Shown here: one piece after another, positions 32,342 through 41,226 of the stretch | Layout of the letters: each line of letters begins with the position of its first letter | How positions within the stretch are numbered: position 1 is the first letter of the stretch | Assembly: GCA_017428635.1 (NCBI GenBank) | Contig: JAFRQK010000079.1 | Span: 1 to 64,000 of the forward strand | Length of the DNA: 64,000 nt | Origin: Clostridia bacterium | GTDB taxonomy: Bacteria > Bacillota > Clostridia > Oscillospirales > CAG-272 | Direction of reading: 5' to 3' | Notes under the pieces: generated by a model | Told to the model about the DNA's origin: nothing | Seen by the model: only the letters and a program-made list of their open reading frames with translations | The model's database searches: none | Position numbers and translations under genes: made by a program

Positions 32342-33294
32342 AGCCTTACCCCGTTCTGCTCGCTCCTTTAATGCGTCCCATGCCGTGGGGAGGAGACAGG
32401 CTCAAAAAGATAGCCGGGACGTCACGTGCGGACGGACCCGTCGGAGAGGCATGGGTCATGAGCGTCCGGAACGGAGCCGTATCCCGGATCCTGAACGGCC
32501 CGCTCGCCGGATCCGACCTTTCGGAATATCTCGAATATTTCCCGGACGCCCGCGGAGCTGCGTGCGCGGACGAGGTTTTCCCGCTTCTTATCAAAATAAT
32601 CGACGCAGCGGACAAACTGTCCGTTCAGGTACATCCCGACGACGCGTATGCCGCAAAAAACGAAAAAGAACCGGGCAAAACCGAAATGTGGTATATAATA
32701 GACGCCGAACCCGGTTCCGTAATCACCGCGGGACTCTCACACGGAGTGAAAGTCGAACAGCTGGCGTCCGGAGAACCGGACGAGGCGTTTTTCAGAAAAA
32801 TATACCCTGCCCCCGGAGACGTCGTCTTTGTACCTCCGGGACTCGTTCACTCGATCGGCGCGGGGATCCTGCTTTGCGAGATCCAGCAGAACTCGGATCT
32901 GACTTACAGGATCTTCGACTTCGACAGAAAATGGGGAGGAGTCCCCCGTCCGCTGCATTTGCAGAAAGCCGCAGACTGCGTCGTAAATTACTCAAATGAC
33001 GATATTGAAGCGCTCCGGTTTTCCCGGTCGGATCGAAGCGATCCCTCGGAACTCTGCTCGTGCGACAAATTCAGAGTTGAAAGATTCAGGACGACGGATG
33101 ATACGCCTGCTGTTTTCAGAGTGAAGAACGACCGATTCTCCGCGCTCACGGTCGTCTCATCCGACGCGAACGCCGAACTCGAATCCGAAAACACGATCGT
33201 TCCTCTCTCGTTCGGATCGTGTGTGTTTCTTCCTGCCGGCACGGGCGACGTCCGTGTCCGAGGCAATGCCGTCTTTCTCATCTCGGAAATATAA
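32338..33294 (+). CDS. manA: Mannose-6-phosphate isomerase, class I
   Basis: A 318-residue zinc-dependent cupin that interconverts mannose 6-phosphate and fructose 6-phosphate. PMPWGGDRL and the zinc ligands are visible: His99 in QVHPDD, Glu116 in TEMWYI and His in GLVHSIGAG. GAGGG lies eight bases before the ATG, which overlaps the regulator stop (ATGA). It would feed mannose from mannan-type polymers into glycolysis, which fits the GH26-like surface protein elsewhere in the window. Confidence 0.92.
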   Translation: MKPYPVLLAPLMRPMPWGGDRLKKIAGTSRADGPVGEAWVMSVRNGAVSRILNGPLAGSDLSEYLEYFPDARGAACADEVFPLLIKIIDAADKLSVQVHPDDAYAAKNEKEPGKTEMWYIIDAEPGSVITAGLSHGVKVEQLASGEPDEAFFRKIYPAPGDVVFVPPGLVHSIGAGILLCEIQQNSDLTYRIFDFDRKWGGVPRPLHLQKAADCVVNYSNDDIEALRFSRSDRSDPSELCSCDKFRVERFRTTDDTPAVFRVKNDRFSALTVVSSDANAELESENTIVPLSFGSCVFLPAGTGDVRVRGNAVFLISEI

Positions 33295-33335
33295 AAAACG
33301 CGGTCCCGAAGATCCGGGACCGCGTTTCGTTTGCT
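33293..33335 (+). terminator. Terminator after manA
   Basis: Stem ACGCGGTCCCG / CGGGACCGCGT with loop AAGATC, then TTTCGTTTG. A6 on the left lets it act on the converging minus-strand gene. Confidence 0.82.
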
Positions 33336-33345
33336 TTTGAAAGGA

Positions 33346-34413
33346 TCATTTGATCTCGACGGAATGACCGACCTTTGCGGATTCGTAGATCGCGTCGAGG
33401 ATCTTCATAAGAGCGACGCCGTCCTCCGCAGGCGCGCGGCACGGTTCGATACCGCGGACCGCGTTCACGAATCCGAATATCTCGCGCTCAAACAGGCCGT
33501 CAAAAGACAGAGCGGTCTCTCCCGCGGGCCTTACGTTGACGTACTGTCCCGCCATATCGGTGTAAAGCTCGATATCGGGGTTGAGGTTGACGCCTGCCTT
33601 CGTGCCGAATATCTCGATATTTCCGACGTCCTGCTTGATGTTCAGGTTGAAGCTTGCTTCGACGGAAAGGGTCAGACCGGAATCGAACTTGATCATCGCG
33701 GACGCGAAATCCTCTACGGTGAATTCATAATCGTCGCCTTCCGGTTTATCCCATGCCACTCCGCCGCCTTCCGCGCGCGAACAGCCTATATTGTCGTACG
33801 TTACGCCGAAAGCCGCAACCGGTTTCGGATTTCCGGCGAGATATCTTACAAGGTCTATGACGTGAACGCCGAGGTCGATCAGCGGTCCGCCGCCGGAAAA
33901 CTTTTTGTCCCCGAACCAGCCGCCGGGACAGCCGTCGCGTCTCAGATACGTCGCCTTTGCGTAGTAAATGTCGCCGAGATCGCCGTTGTCGCGGAATTTG
34001 GAAACGATTTCCGCGTCGTTTCCGAAACGTCTGACGAAGCCGATCTGAAGAAGTTTACCCTCCTCTTTCGCAACTCTCGCCATCTCTTCCGCTTCAGCGG
34101 CGTTCATAGCCATCGGTTTTTCACAGATAACGTTTGCGCCTCCGCGCAGAGCGGTTATCGTGCAGTCCTTGTGCGCCGCGTTCCACGTGCAGACGCTGAC
34201 TATATCGAGATCTTCTTTCTCCATCATTTCACGGCAATCCGTGTAGTAACGCGGAATGTCGTATTTTTTTATGTATCTTTTTACCTTTTCCTCGTCGATA
34301 TCACATCCCGCAACGATCTCCACTTCTCCTTTTTCGCGCAGGATCTTATATCCCGCCATGTGAAAATTGCTGATACCGCCGGTCCCGATGATACCTACTC
34401 TGAGTTTTTCCAT
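33346..34413 (-). CDS. Gfo/Idh/MocA family oxidoreductase (copy 3)
   Basis: A 355-residue NAD(P)-dependent oxidoreductase. Rossmann motif GIIGTGGISNFHM (8-20), family loop CEKPMAMNAAEAEEM near residue 95, and LIDLGVHVIDLVRYL in the substrate domain. AAAGGAAACGGG precedes the ATG. It lies 24 bases after the glycyl-radical activase gene in the same direction, so the two may share a transcript. Substrate unknown. Confidence 0.87.
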   Translation of the reverse strand: MEKLRVGIIGTGGISNFHMAGYKILREKGEVEIVAGCDIDEEKVKRYIKKYDIPRYYTDCREMMEKEDLDIVSVCTWNAAHKDCTITALRGGANVICEKPMAMNAAEAEEMARVAKEEGKLLQIGFVRRFGNDAEIVSKFRDNGDLGDIYYAKATYLRRDGCPGGWFGDKKFSGGGPLIDLGVHVIDLVRYLAGNPKPVAAFGVTYDNIGCSRAEGGGVAWDKPEGDDYEFTVEDFASAMIKFDSGLTLSVEASFNLNIKQDVGNIEIFGTKAGVNLNPDIELYTDMAGQYVNVRPAGETALSFDGLFEREIFGFVNAVRGIEPCRAPAEDGVALMKILDAIYESAKVGHSVEIK

Positions 34414-34437
34414 TTCCCGTTTCCTTTCTCGTTCTTT

Positions 34438-35337
34438 TTATGATATTTTTACGCGTTTCGGCGTTTTTTGCTGCACGTATTCTCTGATCTCTTCCATTCT
34501 CTCTTTTGACGGAGGTTCTGCAGTAAAACCCGCTTCCCTTCCGAATTTTGCATATTTGACAACTCCGAGGTCGTGATACGGTTCGAGATCGATGCGAACG
34601 ACTGACTCAAGCTCGTTTGCGAGCTCCGCGATCGCGTCGAAATGATCTTCATTGTCGTTGACGGCAGGTATTATGGGGCATCTCAGAACGATCTGTCTTT
34701 TTTCACCGTTCAAAAGACGAAGATTCGATAATATGACGTCTCTGCCTACGCCGGTATATTTTTTATGATCCTCGTCGTTCGTCAGCTTGACGTCGTAGAG
34801 AAAAACGTCGACAAGCGGAGATATTTCTTTTATCACCTTCTCGGGAGCGTATCCGCTCGTCTCAACGGCGGTATTCAAACCGCGTCCTTTCGCGGCTTCG
34901 AGAAGCGCTTTTGAAAAATCAGGCTGAAGAAGAGGCTCGCCGCCCGAAAGCGTCAGCCCGCCTCCGCTGTTTTCATAAAACGCACGGTCCGAATCGACCG
35001 TTTTCATAACCTCGTCAACGGTGTATTCCCGTCCGGCTTGTAAAAGCGCTCCGGCAGGACAAGCGTCAGTACACCTGAAACATTTTACGCATTCGGTCCT
35101 GTCGAACAGATGAACGCCGTTTTCCGTGACGTGACAAAGTTTCGGGCAAACCGAACATCTGCCGCATCCGATACACTTAGCCGCGTTGTATTCGAGTTCC
35201 GGGATCGGCAGAAGCCCCTCCGGATTATGGCACCACCTGCAGCGCAAGGGGCAACCCTTCATAAAAACGGCAGTCCTTATTCCGGGGCCGTCATGAAGAG
35301 AAAACCTCTGTATATTGAAAACAAGTCCTTTTACCAT
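34438..35337 (-). CDS. Glycyl-radical enzyme activating enzyme (radical SAM)
   Basis: A 299-residue radical SAM protein that would install the glycyl radical on a partner enzyme. CxxxCxxC is Cys29, Cys33, Cys36 in CPLRCRWCHNPE. An insert carries two ferredoxin-type clusters (CIGCGRCSVC and CVKCFRCTDAC, residues 55-93), as in activases of dehydratase and decarboxylase-type glycyl-radical enzymes rather than plain PflA. No glycyl-radical enzyme lies in the window. ATG 35337 was chosen because GAGGG lies nine bases upstream and the conserved N-terminus starts there. Promoter at 35390-35418. Confidence 0.87.
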   Translation of the reverse strand: MVKGLVFNIQRFSLHDGPGIRTAVFMKGCPLRCRWCHNPEGLLPIPELEYNAAKCIGCGRCSVCPKLCHVTENGVHLFDRTECVKCFRCTDACPAGALLQAGREYTVDEVMKTVDSDRAFYENSGGGLTLSGGEPLLQPDFSKALLEAAKGRGLNTAVETSGYAPEKVIKEISPLVDVFLYDVKLTNDEDHKKYTGVGRDVILSNLRLLNGEKRQIVLRCPIIPAVNDNEDHFDAIAELANELESVVRIDLEPYHDLGVVKYAKFGREAGFTAEPPSKERMEEIREYVQQKTPKRVKIS

Positions 35338-35389
35338 ATCTCTATCCCTCAATACGGCGGCGCGGGGCAGCGTCAGTCCGCCGAATTTC

Positions 35390-35418
35390 ATTATATACTA
35401 TGGCGATATTTTTTTCAA
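35390..35418 (-). promoter_or_regulatory. Sigma-A promoter of the activase gene
   Basis: TTGAAA (35418-35413), 17-base spacer, TATAAT (35395-35390) on the minus strand; divergent from the ylxM promoter. Confidence 0.7.
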
Positions 35419-35446
35419 TGAATTTCGGAAAAGTTTCTGAAAACGG

Positions 35447-35475
35447 TTGACACGCGATTTTCGATGTGCTATACT
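35447..35475 (+). promoter_or_regulatory. Sigma-A promoter of ylxM-ffh-rpsP-khpA
   Basis: Perfect TTGACA (35447-35452), 17-base spacer, TATACT (35470-35475), 38 bases before the ylxM ATG. Confidence 0.82.
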
Positions 35476-35512
35476 CTGTAAAGTGATTTGCTTTACAGAG
35501 GGCAGGGACGGT

Positions 35513-35848
35513 ATGTTCGTTAAAAATATGAAGCTTCCGATCCTTCTCGACGTATACGGCGCGCTCCTTACGGATCGTCAGTACGAACTGCTCGATCTGT
35601 ATTACAACGAAGATCTTTCCCTCTCCGAGATCGCGGAAAACACCGGACTCTCCCGTCAGGGGGTCAGGGACGCCGTAAAAAAAGCGGAAAACGAACTCAC
35701 CGGTTTTGAAGAGAAACTCGGATTTGCCGAAAAAAAAGAAAAGACCGATAAACTTCTCGCCGAAGCGGAACGGATAGTCAAAGATCTTCCCGCGGACAGA
35801 TCGGCGGAGTTGTTGGAGATAATCAAAGAAGTATCGGCCGCAAACTGA
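35513..35848 (+). CDS. ylxM: YlxM/UPF0122 helix-turn-helix protein
   Basis: A 111-residue protein with a sigma-region-4-like helix-turn-helix (LTDRQYELLDLYYNEDLSLSE then IAENTGLSRQGVRDAVK). YlxM is encoded next to ffh in Firmicutes and stimulates the SRP GTPase in some species. The C-terminal third is a charged helix. ATG 35513 was chosen: GGCAGGGACGGT precedes it, and the longer frame would start inside the -35 box. First gene of the operon. Confidence 0.88.
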   Translation: MFVKNMKLPILLDVYGALLTDRQYELLDLYYNEDLSLSEIAENTGLSRQGVRDAVKKAENELTGFEEKLGFAEKKEKTDKLLAEAERIVKDLPADRSAELLEIIKEVSAAN

Positions 35849-35858
35849 GGTTGGCGCT

Positions 35859-37199
35859 ATGTTTTCAAATCTATCCGAAAAACTGAATAACGCCTTCAAG
35901 CGGTTCCGCAACAAAGGGAAACTGACTGAAGCCGACGTCAGAGAAGGCATGAGAGAGGTCAAACTTGCTCTTCTCGAAGCGGACGTCAGTTTCAAAGTCG
36001 TTAAGGATTTCATAAAAACCGTGACGGAACGCGCAGTCGGCGCGGAGGTACTTGAAAGCCTTCTTCCCGCACAGCAGATAATAAAGATCGTCAACGAAGA
36101 ACTCATCGCTTTGATGGGCTCGAAAAACGAAAAGCTTGTTATCTCCCCCAAGCCTCCGACCGTCGTTATGATGGTCGGCCTTCAGGGTTCCGGTAAGACG
36201 ACGCACAGCGGTAAACTTGCGCTGTTCCAGAAAAAGCAGGGTAAGAACCCTCTGCTCGTCGCTTGCGACGTATACCGCCCCGCAGCGATCGACCAGTTAA
36301 AGGTCGTCGGCGAAAAGATCGGCGTTCCCGTTTTCGAAATGGGGAAAGACGATCCGGTCAGGATAGCCTCCGAAGGCGTCAGATATGCCGTTAAAAACGG
36401 ATACGATATGGTCTTCCTCGATACCGCGGGCCGACTCCACGTTGACGAAGTTCTGATGGACGAACTCGAATCGATCAAAAATGCGGTCAACCCAACGGAA
36501 ATAATCCTCGTCGTCGACGCCATGACCGGTCAGGACGCCGTCAACGTTGCACAGTCGTTCAATGAGAAACTCGATATTACCGGCGTTCTTCTCTCAAAGC
36601 TCGACGGAGACACGAGAGGCGGCGCGGCGATATCAGTCAGATACGTGACCGGAAAGCCCATCAAATTCGTCGGTACGGGTGAGAAACTCGACGCGCTCGA
36701 GCCATTCCACCCCGAACGTATGGCGTCCCGGATCCTCGGCATGGGAGACGTCCTTTCACTTATAGAAAAAGCGGAAGAGGCGTTCGATCAGAAACAGGCG
36801 GAGGAACTCGAGAGAAAACTCAGAGAGAACACGTTTACCCTGGACGACTTCCTTGAGCAATTCAGACAGCTCAAAAAGATGGGCTCGATGGAAGAGATCC
36901 TCGCCATGATCCCCGGGGCGAATACATCGCAGCTGAAAAACGCGCAGATTGACGAAAACGCTATGGCGCACACCGAGGCTATCATCCTCTCAATGACAAA
37001 AAGAGAAAGAGAGCGGCCCGATATTATAAACGGCGCAAGAAAGAAGAGGATCGCCGCGGGGTCCGGCACTTCGGTCGAAGAGGTCAACAGACTTCTGAGA
37101 CAGTACGAGCAAATGAACAAAATGTTCCGTCAGATGACTGCATCCGGCAAAAAAATAAAGAACAAAAAAGGCAGAATGAGAATGCCTTTCGGATTCTGA
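35859..37199 (+). CDS. ffh: Signal recognition particle protein Ffh (SRP54)
   Basis: A 446-residue GTPase that binds signal sequences and SRP RNA to target proteins to the membrane. N domain 1-90; G domain with GLQGSGKTT near 107-115, DTAGR near 188 and LSKLDGDTRGGA near 245; methionine-rich M domain from about 330 ending in MRMPFGF. GAGG lies nine bases before the ATG. Follows ylxM by ten bases. Confidence 0.96.
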   Translation: MFSNLSEKLNNAFKRFRNKGKLTEADVREGMREVKLALLEADVSFKVVKDFIKTVTERAVGAEVLESLLPAQQIIKIVNEELIALMGSKNEKLVISPKPPTVVMMVGLQGSGKTTHSGKLALFQKKQGKNPLLVACDVYRPAAIDQLKVVGEKIGVPVFEMGKDDPVRIASEGVRYAVKNGYDMVFLDTAGRLHVDEVLMDELESIKNAVNPTEIILVVDAMTGQDAVNVAQSFNEKLDITGVLLSKLDGDTRGGAAISVRYVTGKPIKFVGTGEKLDALEPFHPERMASRILGMGDVLSLIEKAEEAFDQKQAEELERKLRENTFTLDDFLEQFRQLKKMGSMEEILAMIPGANTSQLKNAQIDENAMAHTEAIILSMTKRERERPDIINGARKKRIAAGSGTSVEEVNRLLRQYEQMNKMFRQMTASGKKIKNKKGRMRMPFGF

Positions 37200-37265
37200 C
37201 AACCGCATGATCCCTCCCGCGCGGAGGAATTAAATAAACAATAATTATTTTTAAGGAGAAAAGAA

Positions 37266-37511
37266 ATGGCAGTAAAAATCAGACTCAGAAGAACGGGCAA
37301 AAAGAAATCTCCCTCTTACAGGATCGTCGTTGCGGATTCCAGATATCCGAGAGACGGCAGATTCATTGAGGAAGTCGGATTCTACGATCCGATGACCGAG
37401 CCCGCAACGATCAAGATCGACACCGAAAAGGTCGACAAATGGATCGCCACCGGCGCTCAGCCCACCGAAACCGTGAGAAGTCTCATCAACAAGAGCAAAG
37501 CAGCAGAGTAA
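37266..37511 (+). CDS. rpsP: Ribosomal protein S16
   Basis: An 81-residue 30S protein starting [19 protein letters not shown], the family signature, with [19 protein letters not shown] following. AAGGAG lies nine bases before the ATG. It follows ffh by 66 bases in the same direction and precedes khpA. Confidence 0.96.
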   Translation: MAVKIRLRRTGKKKSPSYRIVVADSRYPRDGRFIEEVGFYDPMTEPATIKIDTEKVDKWIATGAQPTETVRSLINKSKAAE

Positions 37512-37520
37512 TTGACCGAT

Positions 37521-37778
37521 ATGGACGAGACACGCACACAAAAGATCGATTTCAGCCGGATCCTCTCCGATATGGTTAAGGCGATAGTCGATAATCCCGA
37601 CGACGTTCAGGTCGCCGAGGAGCGGGACGGTACGAACGTCACGCTGACGCTTACCGTGTCGCCGTCGGACACCGGAATGATAATCGGACGCCACGGAAAC
37701 ATCGCCAATTCACTCAGAACGGTGATGAGAGCCGCTGCGAAGATAACCGGCGACAAAGTAACAGTCGAGATCAAATAA
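37521..37778 (+). CDS. khpA: KH-domain RNA-binding protein KhpA
   Basis: An 85-residue small KH protein that acts with KhpB/Jag in RNA regulation and cell division in Gram-positives. The GxxG loop region is GMIIGRHGNIANSLRT. The start is uncertain: ATG 37521 gives the usual length, while a TTG at 37512 just after the rpsP stop is also possible. In many Firmicutes rimM and trmD follow; here a terminator follows at once. Confidence 0.88.
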   Translation: MDETRTQKIDFSRILSDMVKAIVDNPDDVQVAEERDGTNVTLTLTVSPSDTGMIIGRHGNIANSLRTVMRAAAKITGDKVTVEIK

Positions 37779-37813
37779 AAAAAGCTGAGAAGCGGCGCTT
37801 CTCAGCTTTTTTC
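37777..37813 (+). terminator. Bidirectional terminator between khpA and spoIIIAH
   Basis: Stem AAAGCTGAGAAGC / GCTTCTCAGCTTT with loop GGC, flanked by A and T runs. It ends both the khpA and the spoIIIA transcripts. Confidence 0.9.
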
Positions 37814-38428
37814 TCAGCCCGAACTCTTCTCTATGATCTTGAGATTTGCGGGAACGATACCCGACGCCTCGTAAACGATCTCGCTCACCTGCGCCGCCTG
37901 ACCTGGAGTCAGCGGATCGGAGTCGATGATAACGCTTGCCGTATCGCCGTTTATAACCGCGACGCAGTTTTTAAACCCGCGCGAGACGACGAGCGTCTCT
38001 ATCTGCGCTTCCCTTTCGATGTCGAGCGCAATACGGTTCATATCTTCCATTGCTTCCGCTTTTGCGTCTTCCGTCGCATCCGCGCTCTGACTTACGGTGA
38101 GCAGGACCTCCATAGCCTCGTCACGCGCCTGCTTTCTTCCGAGCGAAACCGTAGCAAAATAGTCTTCGGCTTCGTCGGATGAAACCGACGCGTCTCTCTT
38201 TTCGGCATTCTCCTGGTCTTTAAGCGCGGTGAGATCGACGGCAAGACCCGTTTTTTCCGCCGCCGCTTCATCCTCCGCCCCGCCGAAAAAGATAAGGTTG
38301 ACGGCGACTGCCGCCCCGATCAGTACGACGGCGCAGACAGCAGCTATCATTTTTTTGTTCGGTTTCTTGAATGCGCCGACCGTCTTTTCCCACAACGTTT
38401 TGATCTTTTCCTTCGTCTCTGTCTTCAT
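37814..38428 (-). CDS. spoIIIAH: Stage III sporulation protein AH
   Basis: A 204-residue mother-cell membrane protein whose extracellular domain binds forespore SpoIIQ across the intermembrane space and forms a ring of the feeding-tube channel. One membrane segment lies near residues 27-48, then a charged linker, then the YscJ/EscJ-like ring-building domain (about 85-200) with the coiled segment EDYFATVSLGRKQARDEAMEVL. Last gene of the spoIIIA operon, 74 bases after spoIIIAG; the gap holds nothing recognisable. Confidence 0.92.
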   Translation of the reverse strand: MKTETKEKIKTLWEKTVGAFKKPNKKMIAAVCAVVLIGAAVAVNLIFFGGAEDEAAAEKTGLAVDLTALKDQENAEKRDASVSSDEAEDYFATVSLGRKQARDEAMEVLLTVSQSADATEDAKAEAMEDMNRIALDIEREAQIETLVVSRGFKNCVAVINGDTASVIIDSDPLTPGQAAQVSEIVYEASGIVPANLKIIEKSSG

Positions 38429-38502
38429 TTCGTTCCTCCTTTTGAAACGCGTTGCCCGTTTTTCTTCAACCCAATATATGAAAGCGTTCTTTTTGATATT
38501 AC

Positions 38503-38982
38503 TTATGAACAGACCCTGATCCTGTTTGAAGGAATGCCTAGAGCCGCTGATATAAGATCGGTTATCTTTTCCTTTACTTCCGCCCGGTCGCCGTTCGTAC
38601 AGACTACGGCAACGCCCCTTACTTTCGGACAGATCTCAGTTACGCGAACGGGTCCGCCTCCGTTCTCTCCTGTCACCAACAGATATTCTTTCGTTCCGCT
38701 TTCCCCGTCTTCGGAGGTGTTTGCCGCATAAACGTATTCGGAACCCGAATCAAGCGTCAGGAGTACCGAGACGTCGTTTATTCCGACGGAAGCGCGGCAT
38801 AGATCCTCTATCCTTTTTTCAAGCGTTTCGGTATAGAAAGCGATCGTTTCCGAGCCGTCGTCTTCGGAAGGAGCCTCCGACGCCGTCGACGGACGGTATG
38901 CGATGAGAAAGATCCCGATCGCGGTTCCCGCAAGAATGATCATCCATTTTTTACCCTTCAAGAAATCGAAAGGATTCTTCAC
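38503..38982 (-). CDS. spoIIIAG: Stage III sporulation protein AG
   Basis: A 159-residue channel component with an N-terminal membrane segment (about 13-30) and a ring-building motif domain that in B. subtilis assembles a large ring between the two membranes. Conserved parts are LEKRIEDLCRASVGINDVSVLLTLDSG and KVRGVAVVCTNGD. GTG 38982 was chosen because GGAGGTG lies four bases upstream; the longer frame has no binding site. Confidence 0.9.
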   Translation of the reverse strand: MKNPFDFLKGKKWMIILAGTAIGIFLIAYRPSTASEAPSEDDGSETIAFYTETLEKRIEDLCRASVGINDVSVLLTLDSGSEYVYAANTSEDGESGTKEYLLVTGENGGGPVRVTEICPKVRGVAVVCTNGDRAEVKEKITDLISAALGIPSNRIRVCS

Positions 38983-38998
38983 TTCGCACCTCCGCGTA

Positions 38999-39460
38999 CT
39001 ATTCCGAAAAAATGAAAACGTCACATCCGAGCAAACCGGATATCTCCTCTTCGATCGCGCGATCGCGGTATGAATCGAATCTGACGCCCGAAAAGATCTG
39101 GATCTCCGTCAGAACAAACGCGTCCGGCGTTTCATCAAACAGAACGCTTATTTTGACGTCGGACCTGACTCCGTACTTTTCTTCAAGCGTATCCCTGACG
39201 TATGAGGCGACCGTCGCGGCAGTCTCTTCCAAGACGGCGCTGTCATAAGACTGCGCGTCCGCTGCGGCGTTTTCGGTCACTTTATTGAAAAAGTCTCCCG
39301 CGCGCAACGCAGACCCCGCAAGCGGAGATACCGCCGTGACCGCTACGAGAAGAAATGCCAGCGTTCTGACGGCGCGTCCTATACGCCGGGGTATGAGCGC
39401 CGACACGACCGCGCCCACTGCGCAAACAACAATAAGGTTCCTGACGTATTCCATTTTCAT
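38999..39460 (-). CDS. spoIIIAF: Stage III sporulation protein AF
   Basis: A 153-residue protein with two N-terminal membrane helices (about 6-24 and 32-50) and a ring-building-like C-terminal domain. It sits between spoIIIAE and spoIIIAG as in other spore formers. The ATG at 39454, two codons in, is an equally good start given GGGG nine bases before it. Confidence 0.9.
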   Translation of the reverse strand: MKMEYVRNLIVVCAVGAVVSALIPRRIGRAVRTLAFLLVAVTAVSPLAGSALRAGDFFNKVTENAAADAQSYDSAVLEETAATVASYVRDTLEEKYGVRSDVKISVLFDETPDAFVLTEIQIFSGVRFDSYRDRAIEEEISGLLGCDVFIFSE

Positions 39461-39469
39461 CAGCCCCGG

Positions 39470-40621
39470 TCATCCTACGGAAGAATTCATAAAAAGCGTG
39501 GCGGAAAGCAGGAAGAGGATACCGGAAGACGCCGCCAGCGCGGCAAACGAAGCAAGTACGGTCCTCGCCCCGGCGATCACGGAAACCGCGGCGTCAGCGC
39601 CCGCAAACTCCGCTGCCCCTTTACAGAACGAAAGCGATATAAGCGATACGGCGATCCTGATCAGGACCGGAACAACGATCAGAAGGATCATAACGACCGC
39701 CGCACCGCCCGCCGTCTTTTTTATGAGAGATAAACTTGCACCGACTGTTGTGACCGCCTCCGACATCGCGCCGCCGACGATCGGTATTCCGCTTCCGACT
39801 GCGAATTTCACCGCTTTTGCGGCGAGGGAATCCGTACCCCGGGCAAGCGCCGTCTGAACACCCATAACGAATGAAAAAACCGCGGAAACCGTTGCGATGA
39901 TCCAGACCAGAACTTTTCCCGCCGCGTTTGAAAGGGGGCCTATTCCGCTTCCCGTTCCCAGAGCCGACGCGGTAGTCAGCGCGAGAACGGCGGCTGCAAA
40001 CGGGAGCAGGACGTACGTGTTCACGTTCTCGGTCAGCGTAACGAAAAGCATGAGCGCGGATGAATTGACGCTCATTTCCGTTACTCTTCCCGACGTAACG
40101 TAAAGAGCGCTCATAACGGGCGTCATAACGTTCATAAGCGAACACAGACGCGTGAGGTAATCGGAAACCGTCGAGACGACCGCCGCCGAAGTCCGGGCGA
40201 CTTCAAGCGCAATGAAAAGCGACGTCAGATTGAGCGGCGCGCGTGAGTGTTCTTCATCCGACCCCTCCGAAAACGCAGAAACGACCGACGACAGGATGAT
40301 AAGTCCGAGAACGGTCGTTATGACCCCCGCGCCGGACAAAAACGAGATTTCCAGTTCGTTGAGGATAAAGTTGCCCCAATAGCGCGGATCAAGTTTGTCC
40401 GATATTTCCGCCGCTCTTTCGGAGCCTCCTTCCGACGCAAGATAATCGGATAGTTCATCCGACGCGCCCTCCGGAAGGTACTCCGCAGCTTCGGACAGGT
40501 CGGGGGCGCTGAGCGACGGCGCGATTTTGCCGTCAAAATCAAAGCGAACCGGTTCGGCGCCGACGGGGATCGGCAGCAGAACGATAAGAATTAAAACAAA
40601 AAGCAGATAACGTTTTTTCAT
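39470..40621 (-). CDS. spoIIIAE: Stage III sporulation protein AE
   Basis: A 383-residue polytopic membrane protein, the largest integral component of the SpoIIIA complex. An N-terminal signal-like helix (3-22, ending PVGAE) is followed by a polar region to about 95 and about seven membrane helices. ATG 40621 was chosen because it overlaps the spoIIIAD stop (ATGA) and begins the conserved sequence; a frame running 131 codons further is a shadow of spoIIIAD. Confidence 0.93.
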   Translation of the reverse strand: MKKRYLLFVLILIVLLPIPVGAEPVRFDFDGKIAPSLSAPDLSEAAEYLPEGASDELSDYLASEGGSERAAEISDKLDPRYWGNFILNELEISFLSGAGVITTVLGLIILSSVVSAFSEGSDEEHSRAPLNLTSLFIALEVARTSAAVVSTVSDYLTRLCSLMNVMTPVMSALYVTSGRVTEMSVNSSALMLFVTLTENVNTYVLLPFAAAVLALTTASALGTGSGIGPLSNAAGKVLVWIIATVSAVFSFVMGVQTALARGTDSLAAKAVKFAVGSGIPIVGGAMSEAVTTVGASLSLIKKTAGGAAVVMILLIVVPVLIRIAVSLISLSFCKGAAEFAGADAAVSVIAGARTVLASFAALAASSGILFLLSATLFMNSSVG

Positions 40622-41007
40622 CTGTTCAACATTCCGAGGGCAATTCCGACGAGTTCTCTGACGTACGGAAGCGAGATAAGGATGATCTCGCATCGACCCG
40701 CGAATCCCACGGCGCGCGCCAGTCCCTCCTCTCCGGTCGCTTTGCATAAACCGACCGAAACCTCGGTAAGGATCGTGAAACCTGCCGCTTTCAGAAGGGC
40801 CGGAACGTACTCCGATACGGAACACCCCGAAGACACTTCCCTGATAAACCCGATTATCTGTTCGACGGCGCCTGTCGCGCCGGAAACGATAAGAACACCC
40901 GCGCAAACGGAAACGATCGCGGAGAGATCCCTGTGCCGCTCTTTCAAAAATAATCCCGCGCTTACGGCGAGGAGCGCCGCGCCGCACGTTTTCAACAGTC
41001 CGTTCAC
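40618..41007 (-). CDS. spoIIIAD: Stage III sporulation protein AD
   Basis: A 129-residue membrane protein with about four helices; the sequence ends with SLPYVRELVGIALGML, a conserved feature of the AD family. It overlaps both neighbours by four bases (spoIIIAC upstream, spoIIIAE downstream). Paralogue of the shorter SpoIIIAC. Confidence 0.92.
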   Translation of the reverse strand: MNGLLKTCGAALLAVSAGLFLKERHRDLSAIVSVCAGVLIVSGATGAVEQIIGFIREVSSGCSVSEYVPALLKAAGFTILTEVSVGLCKATGEEGLARAVGFAGRCEIILISLPYVRELVGIALGMLNR

Positions 41008-41198
41008 AACTCAAAGATCTTTTTTATCGTTCCGAAAAGATCGGAGACGCGGTCGACAATGAGAAAGAGGACGATGATAATTCCGGCGACGGAAACGAGC
41101 GTCGCCATCTCCTCTCTGCCGGATCTCGAGAGGATCTGATGAATAACGGCAACGAGAAGGCCGACACCTGCAACTTTTAAAACGACTGAAATATCCAT
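41004..41198 (-). CDS. spoIIIAC: Stage III sporulation protein AC
   Basis: A 64-residue membrane protein with two helices (about 6-24 and 36-54), containing the conserved GVGLLVAVIHQILSRSGREE. Length matches the family (about 65). Overlaps spoIIIAD by four bases. Confidence 0.93.
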   Translation of the reverse strand: MDISVVLKVAGVGLLVAVIHQILSRSGREEMATLVSVAGIIIVLFLIVDRVSDLFGTIKKIFEL

Positions 41199-41226
41199 CG
41201 AGACGTTCCTTCCGGCTGAGGAAAAC

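Noticed and set aside
40622..41014. N-terminal extension of spoIIIAE by 131 codons
   Set aside because: It is an out-of-frame reading of spoIIIAD, arginine-rich, and lies before a good coupled ATG.
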